From NCBI RefSeq assembly GCF_000235885.1, contig NZ_JH379378.1, forward strand, positions 1-33,641: DNA of 33,641 nt. Reading direction: 5' to 3'. Positions within the stretch are counted from its first letter, which is position 1. Each line of letters starts with the position of its first letter. The notes under the pieces are model-generated. The model was not told where the DNA came from. It saw nothing but the letters and a program-made list of their open reading frames with translations, and ran no database searches. Position numbers and translations under genes: made by a program. This DNA comes from Leyella stercorea DSM 18206 (GTDB lineage Bacteria; Bacteroidota; Bacteroidia; Bacteroidales; Bacteroidaceae). Positions 9,525 through 18,177 of this stretch are shown here, one piece after another.

Positions 9525-9740
9525 ATGAAAGCATTAGGTTACATTGGAGCATTCCTCGGCGGTGCACTCGCCGGAACTGCATTAGGAGTTCTTCTCGCCC
9601 CAGAAAAGGGAAGTGAAACACGCACACGCATCGGTGACGCTGTTGGCGATTTCTGCAAGAAACACAACATCCGCGTTAGCCGCAAAGAGGTTGAGGACCT
9701 TGTTGATGATATCAAGGACGCAACTGACGACGAAATTTAA
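9525..9740 (+). CDS. YtxH domain-containing small membrane protein
   Basis: A 71-aa protein with an N-terminal glycine-rich transmembrane helix (about 4-26, YIGAFLGGALAGTALGVLLAP) and the YtxH signature LLAPEKGSETR at its end. An acidic amphipathic C-terminal half follows. YtxH proteins are general-stress membrane proteins of unknown mechanism. It opens a three-gene plus-strand unit with a holin-X-like protein and a small basic protein, a layout resembling the yqjD-yqjE-yqjK cluster of enterobacteria. Confidence 0.85.
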   Translation: MKALGYIGAFLGGALAGTALGVLLAPEKGSETRTRIGDAVGDFCKKHNIRVSRKEVEDLVDDIKDATDDEI

Positions 9741-9772
9741 TAACAAGCAACGAAAGCAAAACGTAAAGCAAG

Positions 9773-10123
9773 ATGTTCTCAACAGATAAAAACATAGAGA
9801 CCATTGCTGAGCTTATCGAAGCTGTCAAGAATTACATCGGGCTTCAAACAAAATATGCGAAGCTCGATGTAATTGAAAAGATTGTGCGACTGCTCACAGC
9901 ACTTACTATGTTGGCTGTGCTATTGTTGCTTCTTTTCATCGGACTAATCTATCTATCCTTTGCAACAGCTTACGCGCTCGCACCACTCATTGGCACAGCG
10001 TTGGCATTTGCCTGCGTTGCGGGTGGTTATTTTGTTATGCTCTTTCTGTGCATGATATTTAGAAAAAGATGGATTGAACGTCCACTCGTAAAGTTTCTCG
10101 CTGGTCTGCTGATGAACGAATAG
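9773..10123 (+). CDS. Phage holin family / YqjE-like (Holin-X) membrane protein
   Basis: A 116-aa protein with an amphipathic N-terminus (about 1-35) and two long hydrophobic helices (about 37-70 and 72-96) joined by a short turn, then a basic end. This is the Holin-X/YqjE layout. Despite the family name there is no sign of a prophage: no endolysin or structural genes are nearby, and it lies 32 bases after a YtxH gene. A chromosomal stress or membrane-associated role is more likely than lysis. Confidence 0.75.
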   Translation: MFSTDKNIETIAELIEAVKNYIGLQTKYAKLDVIEKIVRLLTALTMLAVLLLLLFIGLIYLSFATAYALAPLIGTALAFACVAGGYFVMLFLCMIFRKRWIERPLVKFLAGLLMNE

Positions 10124-10154
10124 TAATCAGCATCACTTTTATACACATACGTTT

Positions 10155-10451
10155 ATGTCACAAATCGAACCCATTGAATTACCGCAGACTATCACCTCGC
10201 TCGAAGACATTTCTGCATACAAGGATAGTTTACACAAACAAATTGAACAAGAAGAGGAGCGTATAGCCAACAAGTGGAACGACCTGTTCCACAAAGAAGA
10301 AACTATGCCTCAAGGCAAAGCTCAGAAGTTCGCAAAGATGCTGAGTTTAGGTACAACTATGTTCGATGGAATGATGCTCGGTTGGAAACTTTACCGCAAA
10401 TATCAAGAAGGGGCTTTCATATTGGGAAAAACAAAAAAGAAGCGCAAGTAA
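10155..10451 (+). CDS. Small conserved protein of the YtxH/holin-X operon
   Basis: A 98-aa protein without a signal peptide or membrane helix. The first half is acidic and likely coiled coil (YKDSLHKQIEQEEERIANKW, about 22-41). The end is strongly basic (GKTKKKRK). I do not recognise a named domain. Its position 31 bases after the holin-X-like gene, and the coiled-coil to basic layout, recall the YqjK position in the yqjCDEK cluster; that link is inference from context only. Confidence 0.7.
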   Translation: MSQIEPIELPQTITSLEDISAYKDSLHKQIEQEEERIANKWNDLFHKEETMPQGKAQKFAKMLSLGTTMFDGMMLGWKLYRKYQEGAFILGKTKKKRK

Positions 10452-10502
10452 GCCCTACGCTTCATTCTTAATTAGTCATTATTCATTATTAATTCCTAAC
10501 CC

Positions 10503-11294
10503 CTAATACTCAACATTCAGTTTAAGCCCATCGTACGCCAACGTAAGTCCATTTGGCATACGTTTGTTTGCCTCATCATATAGTCCGATGTGGTGGCACA
10601 CATGCGTTATATACGTCTGACATGCCCCTATCTGCTGTGCGAACCTCGCAGCATCATCAACCAATTGGTGTGAATGATGCTCCTTCTCAAAGCGCAAAGC
10701 GTTCACCACAAGCGTCTCCACACCTTCGAGATACGGAAACTCTGTATCAGCTATTGTCTTCATATCCGTGATATAAGCGAACTTGCCGATGCGAAATCCG
10801 AGTATCGGCATCTTGCCGTGCATCACTTCTATTGGCATTATCTCCAAATCGCCTATGTGCAAAGGCTCGTGCGGACGCACATTATGTAGTTCAAGACGTG
10901 GCACTCCAGGATAAAGATGTTCTCCAAAACAATATGGCATAGCCAATCGCACTTGCTCACATGTCTTCTCGTCACCATACAAATGTATTGGTCCAAACAC
11001 AGAGAACGGGCGCAAGTCGTCGATACCTCCTACATGATCGTAATGTATGTGTGTGAGTAGTATGGCATCCAATGGCTTGAATGGTAGCGGCATCAGCTGC
11101 TGGCGTATATCCGGACCGCAATCGATAAGCACACGTGTGCCACCTGCCGACTCAATAAGAGCTACGCAGCGCAGACGACGGTCACGCAAATCGCTACTGC
11201 GACACACCTCACACTGGCAGCCAAGCGACGGTACGCCACCAGACGTGCCTGTACCAAGCAATGTAACCGTAATTGTATTTTTGTTTGACATCAT
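10503..11294 (-). CDS. PhnP-like MBL-fold metallo-hydrolase
   Basis: A 263-aa metallo-beta-lactamase-fold protein. The opening GTGTSGGVPSLGCQCEVC (about 14-31) is the PhnP-type glycine-rich strand with Cys residues that form a structural zinc site in that family. The active-site motif THIHYDH has ligands His82, His84, Asp86 and His87, and a later TYITHVCHH supplies further His. PhnP is a cyclic phosphodiesterase; the substrate is unknown here because no phosphonate genes are nearby. It is the last gene of the minus-strand unit after murB. Confidence 0.9.
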   Translation of the reverse strand: MMSNKNTITVTLLGTGTSGGVPSLGCQCEVCRSSDLRDRRLRCVALIESAGGTRVLIDCGPDIRQQLMPLPFKPLDAILLTHIHYDHVGGIDDLRPFSVFGPIHLYGDEKTCEQVRLAMPYCFGEHLYPGVPRLELHNVRPHEPLHIGDLEIMPIEVMHGKMPILGFRIGKFAYITDMKTIADTEFPYLEGVETLVVNALRFEKEHHSHQLVDDAARFAQQIGACQTYITHVCHHIGLYDEANKRMPNGLTLAYDGLKLNVEY

Positions 11295-11355
11295 TCGTAA
11301 TCATTTACCAGTGACTTGTCAGCACATCTATAGCCGTATCTACCAACTCGCCTAC

Positions 11356-12372
11356 TTATATAACATTCACTTCTGGATGTATCTCTATGCCGAACTTGTT
11401 GCGCACGTCTTCTATGATACGCTTATAGAGCGCGACAACCTCCTCACCCGTTGCTCCGCCACGATTGACGAGTACAAGTGCCTGACGGTCGTGCACTCCT
11501 ACCCTACCGAGCGATGCACCTTTCCATCCACACTGCTCAATCATCCAGCCTGCAGGAATCTTAATATGTTCAGCATCCACAACGTAATGCGGCATACCCT
11601 CATACCGTGCAGCAAGACGTTCATATACATCGCGCCCAACTACAGGATTCATAAAGAAGCTGCCGGCGTTACCCATAACCTTCGGGTCCGGCAGTTTTGC
11701 CTCACGTATATTTATGATGGTCTGACGCAACTGCTGCGCTGTCGGCTTACTTATTCCTTGCTCCTCAAGCGAGTGGCGTATATTGCCATAGTCGAGGTCT
11801 GGACAGAAATTTAACGAGAAGCAGTATGTCACGTGGGTTATCACGTAATGGTCTTTCCACTCGTTTTTGAAACGGCTCTGACGATAAGCATACTTGCAAT
11901 CCTCATTTGTCATCTCCACTACGTTGCCCGTAGCAATATCCACAGCCTCTACCTTTGTTATCAAATCCTTTGCCTCAACGCCGTATGCACCTATATTTTG
12001 CACCGCACTAGCTCCCACCTCGCCTGGTATCAGCGAGAGGTTCTCAGCTCCATGCCAACCATTGTCGACAGCGTAGGCTACGATATCGTCCCACGTTTCG
12101 CCTGAGCCACAACGCAGCCATACCTTCTTATCGCTACGCTTCACCACTTCACGTCCCTTAATAGCCGAATGAAGCACCGTTCCTGTGAAGTCGCGAGTGA
12201 GCAGTAGATTGCTTCCGCCACCGATGATAAGTAGTGGGCGGTCTGCTTCCGTAAGCGTGCGCACAAATGTCTGCACATCGTCTACATCACCAAACTCCAC
12301 AAAGCGACGACACAAACCAGCTATACCGAATGTATTGTGCGCAAGTAGATTATAATTCTTGAGGTCTTTCAT
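11356..12372 (-). CDS. murB: UDP-N-acetylenolpyruvoylglucosamine reductase (MurB, type I)
   Basis: MurB reduces enolpyruvyl-UDP-GlcNAc to UDP-MurNAc with NADPH and FAD in peptidoglycan synthesis. FAD-binding IIGGGSNLLL (about 49-58), ENLSLIPGEVGASAVQNIGAYG, YRQSRFK (substrate Tyr/Arg region), GNAGSFFMNP (proton-donor Ser) and C-terminal HPEV (catalytic Glu) are all present. The 338-aa length and the YRQSRFK insert place it with the E. coli type I enzymes. I choose the ATG at 12372, which overlaps the upstream TGA in TGATG, over an in-frame GTG one codon earlier. Confidence 0.95.
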   Translation of the reverse strand: MKDLKNYNLLAHNTFGIAGLCRRFVEFGDVDDVQTFVRTLTEADRPLLIIGGGSNLLLTRDFTGTVLHSAIKGREVVKRSDKKVWLRCGSGETWDDIVAYAVDNGWHGAENLSLIPGEVGASAVQNIGAYGVEAKDLITKVEAVDIATGNVVEMTNEDCKYAYRQSRFKNEWKDHYVITHVTYCFSLNFCPDLDYGNIRHSLEEQGISKPTAQQLRQTIINIREAKLPDPKVMGNAGSFFMNPVVGRDVYERLAARYEGMPHYVVDAEHIKIPAGWMIEQCGWKGASLGRVGVHDRQALVLVNRGGATGEEVVALYKRIIEDVRNKFGIEIHPEVNVI

Positions 12373-13223
12373 CACATTATAAGTTTCATTAGTTTCCAGC
12401 CACCATCTTTCTTGCGAAAAGTTAGTTCTGTTTCTATACCATTAGCAATGCCTCGTATCACGAAAATCTTCTGATTACTCTCCGTATATTTCTGTCCATA
12501 AAGTATATTATAAATCACCTTATTGGGCAGTTCGGGAGCAAACGATAACCACTGTTCGGGTGCGAGAATGCCATTCATTGTCTCAAAATCGTCATCAGGA
12601 CTCGGTCCGCTGAACTCCAATGGGTCATTAACGCTTGCCACCTGGAAAGCGGTATCGTTCACAAATTCCTGATAGAAATGCAAGAACGAAGCGTTCTTAC
12701 TCTTAGCCAGACTCTCGTTGCGTATGGAAGTCATCATCCACAGACCACGTCTGCGCTCAAAGACATATTGCTTCATACTATACTTTGGTAGGTTTATGCG
12801 CTCCACTACGACGTGCGAGATAGAGGTATCCTTCACCACTTCCATTTGGTGCTGATTGTCAAATATCAATGTATAGAAGTCTTGATTCATAAAAAAGTGA
12901 TCAGTCTTCCACGCTTTCCTTGCAATGTAGGTTTTCTCCTTACCAGTAAACACGGGCAGTGGGAACACGATGCGCTTGCTTTGCAACTTACGATTGGCAG
13001 CAAAGTTAAAGAAAAAGTCGTCGAAGAGTTCGTCTGCGGCTTTCGGCATTGGTGTCGCAGCAATAATTTCATCTTCTACAGAATCCATCACAGCGGTTGT
13101 ATCGACCGTAATAATGGTGTCGCTATCTACGGCAGATGTGTTTTTCTCGGTGCATCCAGAAGATGAAAAACAAACGATGCCCACCAAAATAGCGAGCACT
13201 ACGAATAAAACTGATTTTCTCAT
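12372..13223 (-). CDS. DUF4348 family lipoprotein
   Basis: A 283-aa protein with a lipoprotein signal (MRKSVLFVVLAILVGIVC then SSSGC). The mature part fits the Bacteroidetes DUF4348 family: DELFDDFFFNFAANRKLQ near the start and a repeated pattern of short strands (WKTDHFFMNQDFYTLIF, VERINLPKYSMKQYVFERR). Function is unknown. The start at 13223 is preferred to 13283 because the longer form hides the signal peptide and would begin upstream of a TACTTTTG box (13280-13273, minus). It is translationally coupled to murB. Confidence 0.85.
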   Translation of the reverse strand: MRKSVLFVVLAILVGIVCFSSSGCTEKNTSAVDSDTIITVDTTAVMDSVEDEIIAATPMPKAADELFDDFFFNFAANRKLQSKRIVFPLPVFTGKEKTYIARKAWKTDHFFMNQDFYTLIFDNQHQMEVVKDTSISHVVVERINLPKYSMKQYVFERRRGLWMMTSIRNESLAKSKNASFLHFYQEFVNDTAFQVASVNDPLEFSGPSPDDDFETMNGILAPEQWLSFAPELPNKVIYNILYGQKYTESNQKIFVIRGIANGIETELTFRKKDGGWKLMKLIM

Positions 13224-13272
13224 ACTACAATCTATACAATTGACAGGCTTTACAAAGCCCTCAAATTTTTGG

Positions 13273-13280
13273 CAAAAGTA
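13273..13280 (-). promoter_or_regulatory. -7 element for DUF4348-murB-MBL
   Basis: TACTTTTG on the minus strand matches TAnnTTTG and lies about 50 bases before the 13223 start. No convincing -33 element is seen. Confidence 0.45.
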
Positions 13281-13322
13281 CAACTTTATTTCGATAAACT
13301 TCTTTATTAGACTAAAAAATAT

Positions 13323-13330
13323 TACCTTTG
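13323..13330 (+). promoter_or_regulatory. -7 element of pheS
   Basis: TACCTTTG matches TAnnTTTG, 44 bases before the pheS ATG. The -33 element is poor (CTTTA-type). Confidence 0.5.
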
Positions 13331-13374
13331 CAATGATTTTTATATGTTAGTAAATAAGCTATATAATTTTAATT

Positions 13375-14409
13375 ATGTTAGAAAAGATAGAAGAGCTTCT
13401 TAAGGAAGTGAACAATCTTAAGGCGTCAAATGCTGAAGAGATTGAACAACTGCGACTGAAATACCTCAGCAAGAAGGGCGAGATTACAGCTCTTATGGCT
13501 GATTTCCGCAACGTAGCTGCGGATCAAAAGAAGGTAGTCGGCATGAAGATTAACGAGCTGAAGCAGGCTGCCATGCAGAAGATTAACGAGCTGAAGGAAC
13601 AGAATGCTGAGGCGGAGGAGTCGGCTGACGACATCGACTTAACACGCTCGGCTTACCCTATAGCTCTTGGCACACGCCATCCGCTCACCATTGTGAAGAA
13701 TCAGATAATTGACATATTCCAGCGCATGGGTTTCACACTTGCAGAAGGACCGGAGATTGACGACGACTTGCACGTATTCACGAAGCTTAACTTCGCAGCA
13801 GACCATCCGGCACGTGACATGCAGGACACATTCTTCATCGAGCAGAGTGCCTCAGAAGTGACCAAGAACATTCTTCTGCGTTCGCACACATCAAACGACC
13901 AGAGCCGCATCATGGAGCGCCAGCAGCCTCCAATCCGCGTCATCTGCCCGGGTCGTGTGTATCGCAACGAGGCCATCTCAGCACGCGCTCACTGCTTCTT
14001 CCATCAGCTTGAGGGTCTTTACATTGATAAAAACGTGTCGTTCACCGACTTGAAGCAGGTGCTTCTCACTTTCGCACGCGAGCTCTTCGGTCCGGACACA
14101 AAGATTCGTCTGCGTCCGAGCTACTTCCCATTCACAGAGCCAAGCGCAGAGATGGACATCTCTTGCCACATTTGTGGCGGTAAGGGCTGCGGTTTCTGCA
14201 AGCACACTGGCTGGGTAGAGATTTTGGGTTGTGGTATGGTAGACCCGAACGTGCTCGAGGCTTGCGGCATCGATAGCAAGGTGTACACCGGCTACGCTTT
14301 CGGTCTTGGCATCGAGCGTATCACCAACTTGAAGTATCGTGTAGCCGATCTGCGTATGTTCTCTGAGAACGATGTACGCTTCCTCGACGAGTTCGTTTCT
14401 GCCGACTAA
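13375..14409 (+). CDS. pheS: Phenylalanine--tRNA ligase alpha subunit
   Basis: The catalytic alpha chain of PheRS, which pairs with PheT to charge tRNA-Phe. It is 344 aa. An N-terminal coiled-coil (about 1-85) binds tRNA, then the class II core follows: GTRHPLTIVKNQIIDIF (motif 1), RVYRNEAISARAHCFFHQLE (motif 2), and FGLGIERITNLKY (motif 3). The CHICGGKGCGFCKHTGW segment is a usual PheS loop. pheT is not in this window; a terminator follows directly, so the two subunit genes are unlinked here. Confidence 0.97.
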   Translation: MLEKIEELLKEVNNLKASNAEEIEQLRLKYLSKKGEITALMADFRNVAADQKKVVGMKINELKQAAMQKINELKEQNAEAEESADDIDLTRSAYPIALGTRHPLTIVKNQIIDIFQRMGFTLAEGPEIDDDLHVFTKLNFAADHPARDMQDTFFIEQSASEVTKNILLRSHTSNDQSRIMERQQPPIRVICPGRVYRNEAISARAHCFFHQLEGLYIDKNVSFTDLKQVLLTFARELFGPDTKIRLRPSYFPFTEPSAEMDISCHICGGKGCGFCKHTGWVEILGCGMVDPNVLEACGIDSKVYTGYAFGLGIERITNLKYRVADLRMFSENDVRFLDEFVSAD

Positions 14410-14430
14410 AAGCATACATTATATATAAAG

Positions 14431-14497
14431 CAACTGGAGCAAAGTCCGATTGTTGTACATTATACAACGAACGGGGCTTTACTCCTGTTGTTTTTTT
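14431..14497 (+). terminator. Intrinsic terminator of pheS
   Basis: A long imperfect hairpin (14431-14490, CAAC..GTTG outer ends, GGAG/CTCC and AAAG/CTTT inner pairs, apical TTGT/ACAA) followed by seven T (14491-14497). Confidence 0.8.
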
Positions 14498-14572
14498 ATG
14501 ATAACTGCATACTTTTTTTATTATATAGCAACATTTTAGACTAACTAATTTCGGTTTGTGCTCAGTTTGTGC

Positions 14573-14580
14573 TAACTTTG
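14573..14580 (+). promoter_or_regulatory. -7 element of the nuclease-helicase gene
   Basis: TAACTTTG fits TAnnTTTG; a weak -33 (ATTTC, about 20 bases upstream) precedes it. The longest reading frame begins at a GTG at 14569, which overlaps this box, so the ATG at 14590 is taken as the start. Confidence 0.55.
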
Positions 14581-14589
14581 TTGCTAACT

Positions 14590-17500
14590 ATGCACTCAAA
14601 CAATACGATAGAAAAGAGTTTCACTACAGAACATGCCATGCTGTTCTTCAAAGAGATTGAAGAAGTGGCTGCAGGCAGCTTCGCCATTCATGCGAAGTAC
14701 GCTATGTTGCGCGATATATTCAAGCGCATAGTGAATCAAGCACTCTCACAAACAAGTATTAACTTTATAGGCTTATTCGCCAAGGTCGACTACCTTATGA
14801 AGCAGTTGGATGTGCCCACTGACACCGCTCAACTAATTCACGATACACGGCGAATGCTTAATGCCATACACACCACATCAGAAAACGAGCTGACCACTTC
14901 GCTTCCGTACGACCTAAACGCAACGACGTTGCTCGTAGAGTTGTTGTCCGAAAGTATGGCACCCACATCGCTAACAGCCTACTTCCCTACCACCAACCGC
15001 AAACGACGTTGGAGCAAACTCGACGCTAAAGTCTTGCGCTGCGTCGTCGAACAATGGGACGATCAATATATCTACGCCACGGAGGAACAGAATGCTTCAT
15101 CCGTGAAGGTGTGTTATAGTACACAGAACGAGTATCTATGGTTGGGAGGAAAAGCCGATTGGTCGTACTTGAAACAGATTTTGCATAAAAACACACAAAT
15201 CAACCTCGTGCATATTCGCATCGAGGACGGCGTGTATATGCCCGAACTCATCATCTACGAACCCGATTATCTGATAGATATCACCGCCGTCGCCTCGTGT
15301 TTCGAGACCTACGCCGAGTCGCCATACGTCCACTTGCTCAACATGTTGAAGCCACCACCCAATACCGTACATATACACTTGGGTAACCTCGCTGGACAAT
15401 TCCTCGACGAAACAATACACAACAAACACACCTCCTTCAACGAGAGCATTATCGACTTCTTCCATCACAACGCTATAAGCCTCACTTCATGCGAAGACCT
15501 CAAGGATACACAGACCGTGGCTCGCTTCTATAGCGACGCACGCCAGCAGCAACAAAATATAGCGAACCTCATTGGCAAGGTATTACCACAAGAGGTTAAA
15601 GAGTTCGATGCACGTGCCGTAGTGCTTGAACCAACGTTCTTTAGTGAGGTATTGGGTATTCAGGGACGACTCGACTTGCTGCACGTAAAGAATGGTGACA
15701 TCACCATCATCGAGCAGAAGTCGGGCAAGGGTGCCTTCGTGCCTTTCCCCACCGACGATTTCAATCCCAACCGCCCCGAACCGCAAGAGAAGCACCTCGT
15801 GCAGCTCTCGCTCTATCGCGCCTTGTTCAACTACGAGTTCGGCAAGCGTGCCGACCAGTTGCGCCACTTCATGCTCCTCTACTCAAAGTATTCTGAGGGA
15901 TTGGTATCGATAGCCAATATGCCCCAACTCACCTTGCGCGCCATACGTATGCGTAACCTTTTGACGTGGCTCAACATTAGCTGCACAAATGACGGCTTCA
16001 ACATTCTCACCTCACTAACACCCGAGATACTCAACCGCAACCATCTCACAGGACGATTGTGGGTTCAATGGGTGCGCCCCGAACTGGAACGCACTCTCAA
16101 TCCTATAAGCCAAGCCTCAACCTTAGAGCGTGCCTATTATCTGCGTTTTCTGCGTTTCATCAGCAAGGAGCATCTGCTCTCAAAGATTGGAAACAAAACA
16201 AAAGACGACAGCGGATTTGCTGCCGCATGGCTCGACACGCTCGAAGACAAACGTGCTGCGGGTAATATCTACGAAGAATTAACCATTGAATCGTTCGGCG
16301 AGAACGGCGATACTATCGAGCGTTTACAACTGAAGTTCAGTGCTGCACGTTCGGTAGATACTTCCAATTTCCGCTTGGGCGACATCGTAATCCTCTACCC
16401 TTACCGCCACGGCGAAGTGCCGAACGCCTGCGCTCAGATGGTTCACCGCGCATCTATCAGCAACATTACAGAAGCAGGCGTAGAGGTGGTGCTGCGCAAC
16501 CCACAAACCGACCATCGTCTGTTTCTTTCTGCCGAAGACACACGCTGGGCGATAGAGCACGATATGTTTGAGTCGTCCGTAAAATCGCTATATAGTGGTT
16601 TACACAGTTTTCTCTCCACACCTCAACCACGCCGCGACCTTATCCTTTGTCAGCGCAAGCCGACTGTCGACGAAAGCATTACGCTCGCAGGCGACTATGG
16701 TGCCTTCAACCAGCTCGTGCTACATGCCAAACAAGCACGCGACCTATTCCTCGTAATCGGACCTCCAGGAACGGGCAAAACATCGTTCGCCTTGCTCAAC
16801 ATACTCAAAGAGGAGCTAACCAACCCCAACGCCAACGTCCTGCTCCTCTCCTACACCAACCGAGCCGTCGACGAAATATGCAGCAAACTTGCAGAGAGCG
16901 ACATCGACTTCCTACGTATCGGTTCGGAGCTCAACTGCGAAAAGACATTCAAACCCCACCTGCTCTGCAATCGTGCTACGACTTGTCCCAACGCACACGC
17001 TGTAGCCAATCTCATCAGCAACACACGGGTATTCTGCGCCACAACGACTGCGCTCAATGCCAACATCCACCTACTGAAGATTAAGCACTTCGACCTCGCC
17101 ATAATCGACGAAGCCTCGCAGATACTCGAGCCTCATCTCATCGGTCTGCTCTCGGCACGCACCTCCATAACTCAAAACTCAATCAGTCGTTTCGTGCTCA
17201 TCGGCGATCATAAGCAGCTACCTGCCGTGGTGCAGCAGACCGCAGAGGAGTCGCAGGCGGACGAACCTGAGCTACACGCCATACACCTTACCAACTGTCG
17301 TCTCTCGCTCTTCGAGCGTCTGCTCACAAACTGCAAGACCACCGACGGCTACAACCCACACCTCGTCTACATGCTCACACATCAGGGACGCATGCATCAG
17401 GAAATAGCCGAGTTTTCGAACATCGAGTTCTACGGCAGTAAGCTCGCCGTTGTGCCGCTACCTCATCAGACGCTACCGCCAGATACGGATGAACTCTCAG

Positions 17501-18156
17501 AACTCAAAATTCAGAACTCAAAATACAAATATCCGAACGGAATCGTTCAGATATTGAACGCCCATCGCATAGCGTTCATCGCCTCGCCACGTGTGGGCAA
17601 TACTACGGCAATGAAGACCAATCAGGTCGAAGCGGAAATAATAGCAGCTACAGTGATGCAGATATTCAGCAGCACAGCCGACAGTTTTGACGAAGCACAG
17701 ACCATAGGCATAATCGTGCCCTACCGCAACCAGATTGCTACAATACGCAACGCTATTGACGCTGCCTATCGCACGATGTTCGGCAACGCTGACAGCAAGC
17801 AGGATGAAGCACAACGTAACAAACTTCACAACATCACTATCGATACCGTGGAACGCTATCAAGGTTCGCAACGCGACTATATCATCTACGGCTTCACCGT
17901 GCGCCACCCCTATCAACTCCGCTTCCTCACAAACAACACATTCGAGGAGGACGGAATGCGCATCGACCGCAAACTGAACGTAGCCATGACTCGCGCACGA
18001 CTGCATCTGATTATGGTGGGCAACCCCGAAGTACTTCAGCAGGACGAGACATTCAGCCGACTCATCAACTTCGCAAAACAGAGAGATGCCTACTACGACA
18101 TACCTGCAGAGAAATATTGCGCAGGCAACTTCCTTGTGAATACAGACAAAGAATAA
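14590..18156 (+). CDS. Dna2-like PD-(D/E)XK nuclease / SF1B helicase fusion
   Basis: A 1188-aa protein. Residues 1 to about 330 are not recognised. A RecB/Cas4-type nuclease core follows: G356-x-x-G-R-L-D362, E375-Q-K377 (in IIEQKSGKG) and Q405-LSL-Y409. An OB-like barrel starts near 594 (LGDIVILYPY). The UPF1/DNA2-type SF1B helicase has Walker A GPPGTGKT (724-731), DEAS (840-843), GDHKQLP (872-878), VERYQGSQRD (from 1087) and NVAMTRAR (1130-1137). The domain order matches eukaryotic Dna2, but the CxxC-type Fe-S cysteines of Dna2 and Cas4 are absent around the nuclease. Likely a DNA end-processing enzyme in repair or defence. It is followed 21 bases later by an MBL-fold gene. Confidence 0.85.
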   Translation: MHSNNTIEKSFTTEHAMLFFKEIEEVAAGSFAIHAKYAMLRDIFKRIVNQALSQTSINFIGLFAKVDYLMKQLDVPTDTAQLIHDTRRMLNAIHTTSENELTTSLPYDLNATTLLVELLSESMAPTSLTAYFPTTNRKRRWSKLDAKVLRCVVEQWDDQYIYATEEQNASSVKVCYSTQNEYLWLGGKADWSYLKQILHKNTQINLVHIRIEDGVYMPELIIYEPDYLIDITAVASCFETYAESPYVHLLNMLKPPPNTVHIHLGNLAGQFLDETIHNKHTSFNESIIDFFHHNAISLTSCEDLKDTQTVARFYSDARQQQQNIANLIGKVLPQEVKEFDARAVVLEPTFFSEVLGIQGRLDLLHVKNGDITIIEQKSGKGAFVPFPTDDFNPNRPEPQEKHLVQLSLYRALFNYEFGKRADQLRHFMLLYSKYSEGLVSIANMPQLTLRAIRMRNLLTWLNISCTNDGFNILTSLTPEILNRNHLTGRLWVQWVRPELERTLNPISQASTLERAYYLRFLRFISKEHLLSKIGNKTKDDSGFAAAWLDTLEDKRAAGNIYEELTIESFGENGDTIERLQLKFSAARSVDTSNFRLGDIVILYPYRHGEVPNACAQMVHRASISNITEAGVEVVLRNPQTDHRLFLSAEDTRWAIEHDMFESSVKSLYSGLHSFLSTPQPRRDLILCQRKPTVDESITLAGDYGAFNQLVLHAKQARDLFLVIGPPGTGKTSFALLNILKEELTNPNANVLLLSYTNRAVDEICSKLAESDIDFLRIGSELNCEKTFKPHLLCNRATTCPNAHAVANLISNTRVFCATTTALNANIHLLKIKHFDLAIIDEASQILEPHLIGLLSARTSITQNSISRFVLIGDHKQLPAVVQQTAEESQADEPELHAIHLTNCRLSLFERLLTNCKTTDGYNPHLVYMLTHQGRMHQEIAEFSNIEFYGSKLAVVPLPHQTLPPDTDELSELKIQNSKYKYPNGIVQILNAHRIAFIASPRVGNTTAMKTNQVEAEIIAATVMQIFSSTADSFDEAQTIGIIVPYRNQIATIRNAIDAAYRTMFGNADSKQDEAQRNKLHNITIDTVERYQGSQRDYIIYGFTVRHPYQLRFLTNNTFEEDGMRIDRKLNVAMTRARLHLIMVGNPEVLQQDETFSRLINFAKQRDAYYDIPAEKYCAGNFLVNTDKE

Positions 18157-18177
18157 CAACTAAAAACACATAGCAAT

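Noticed and set aside
9773..10123. Prophage lysis gene
   Set aside because: No other phage gene is nearby and the YtxH neighbour supports a chromosomal stress operon.
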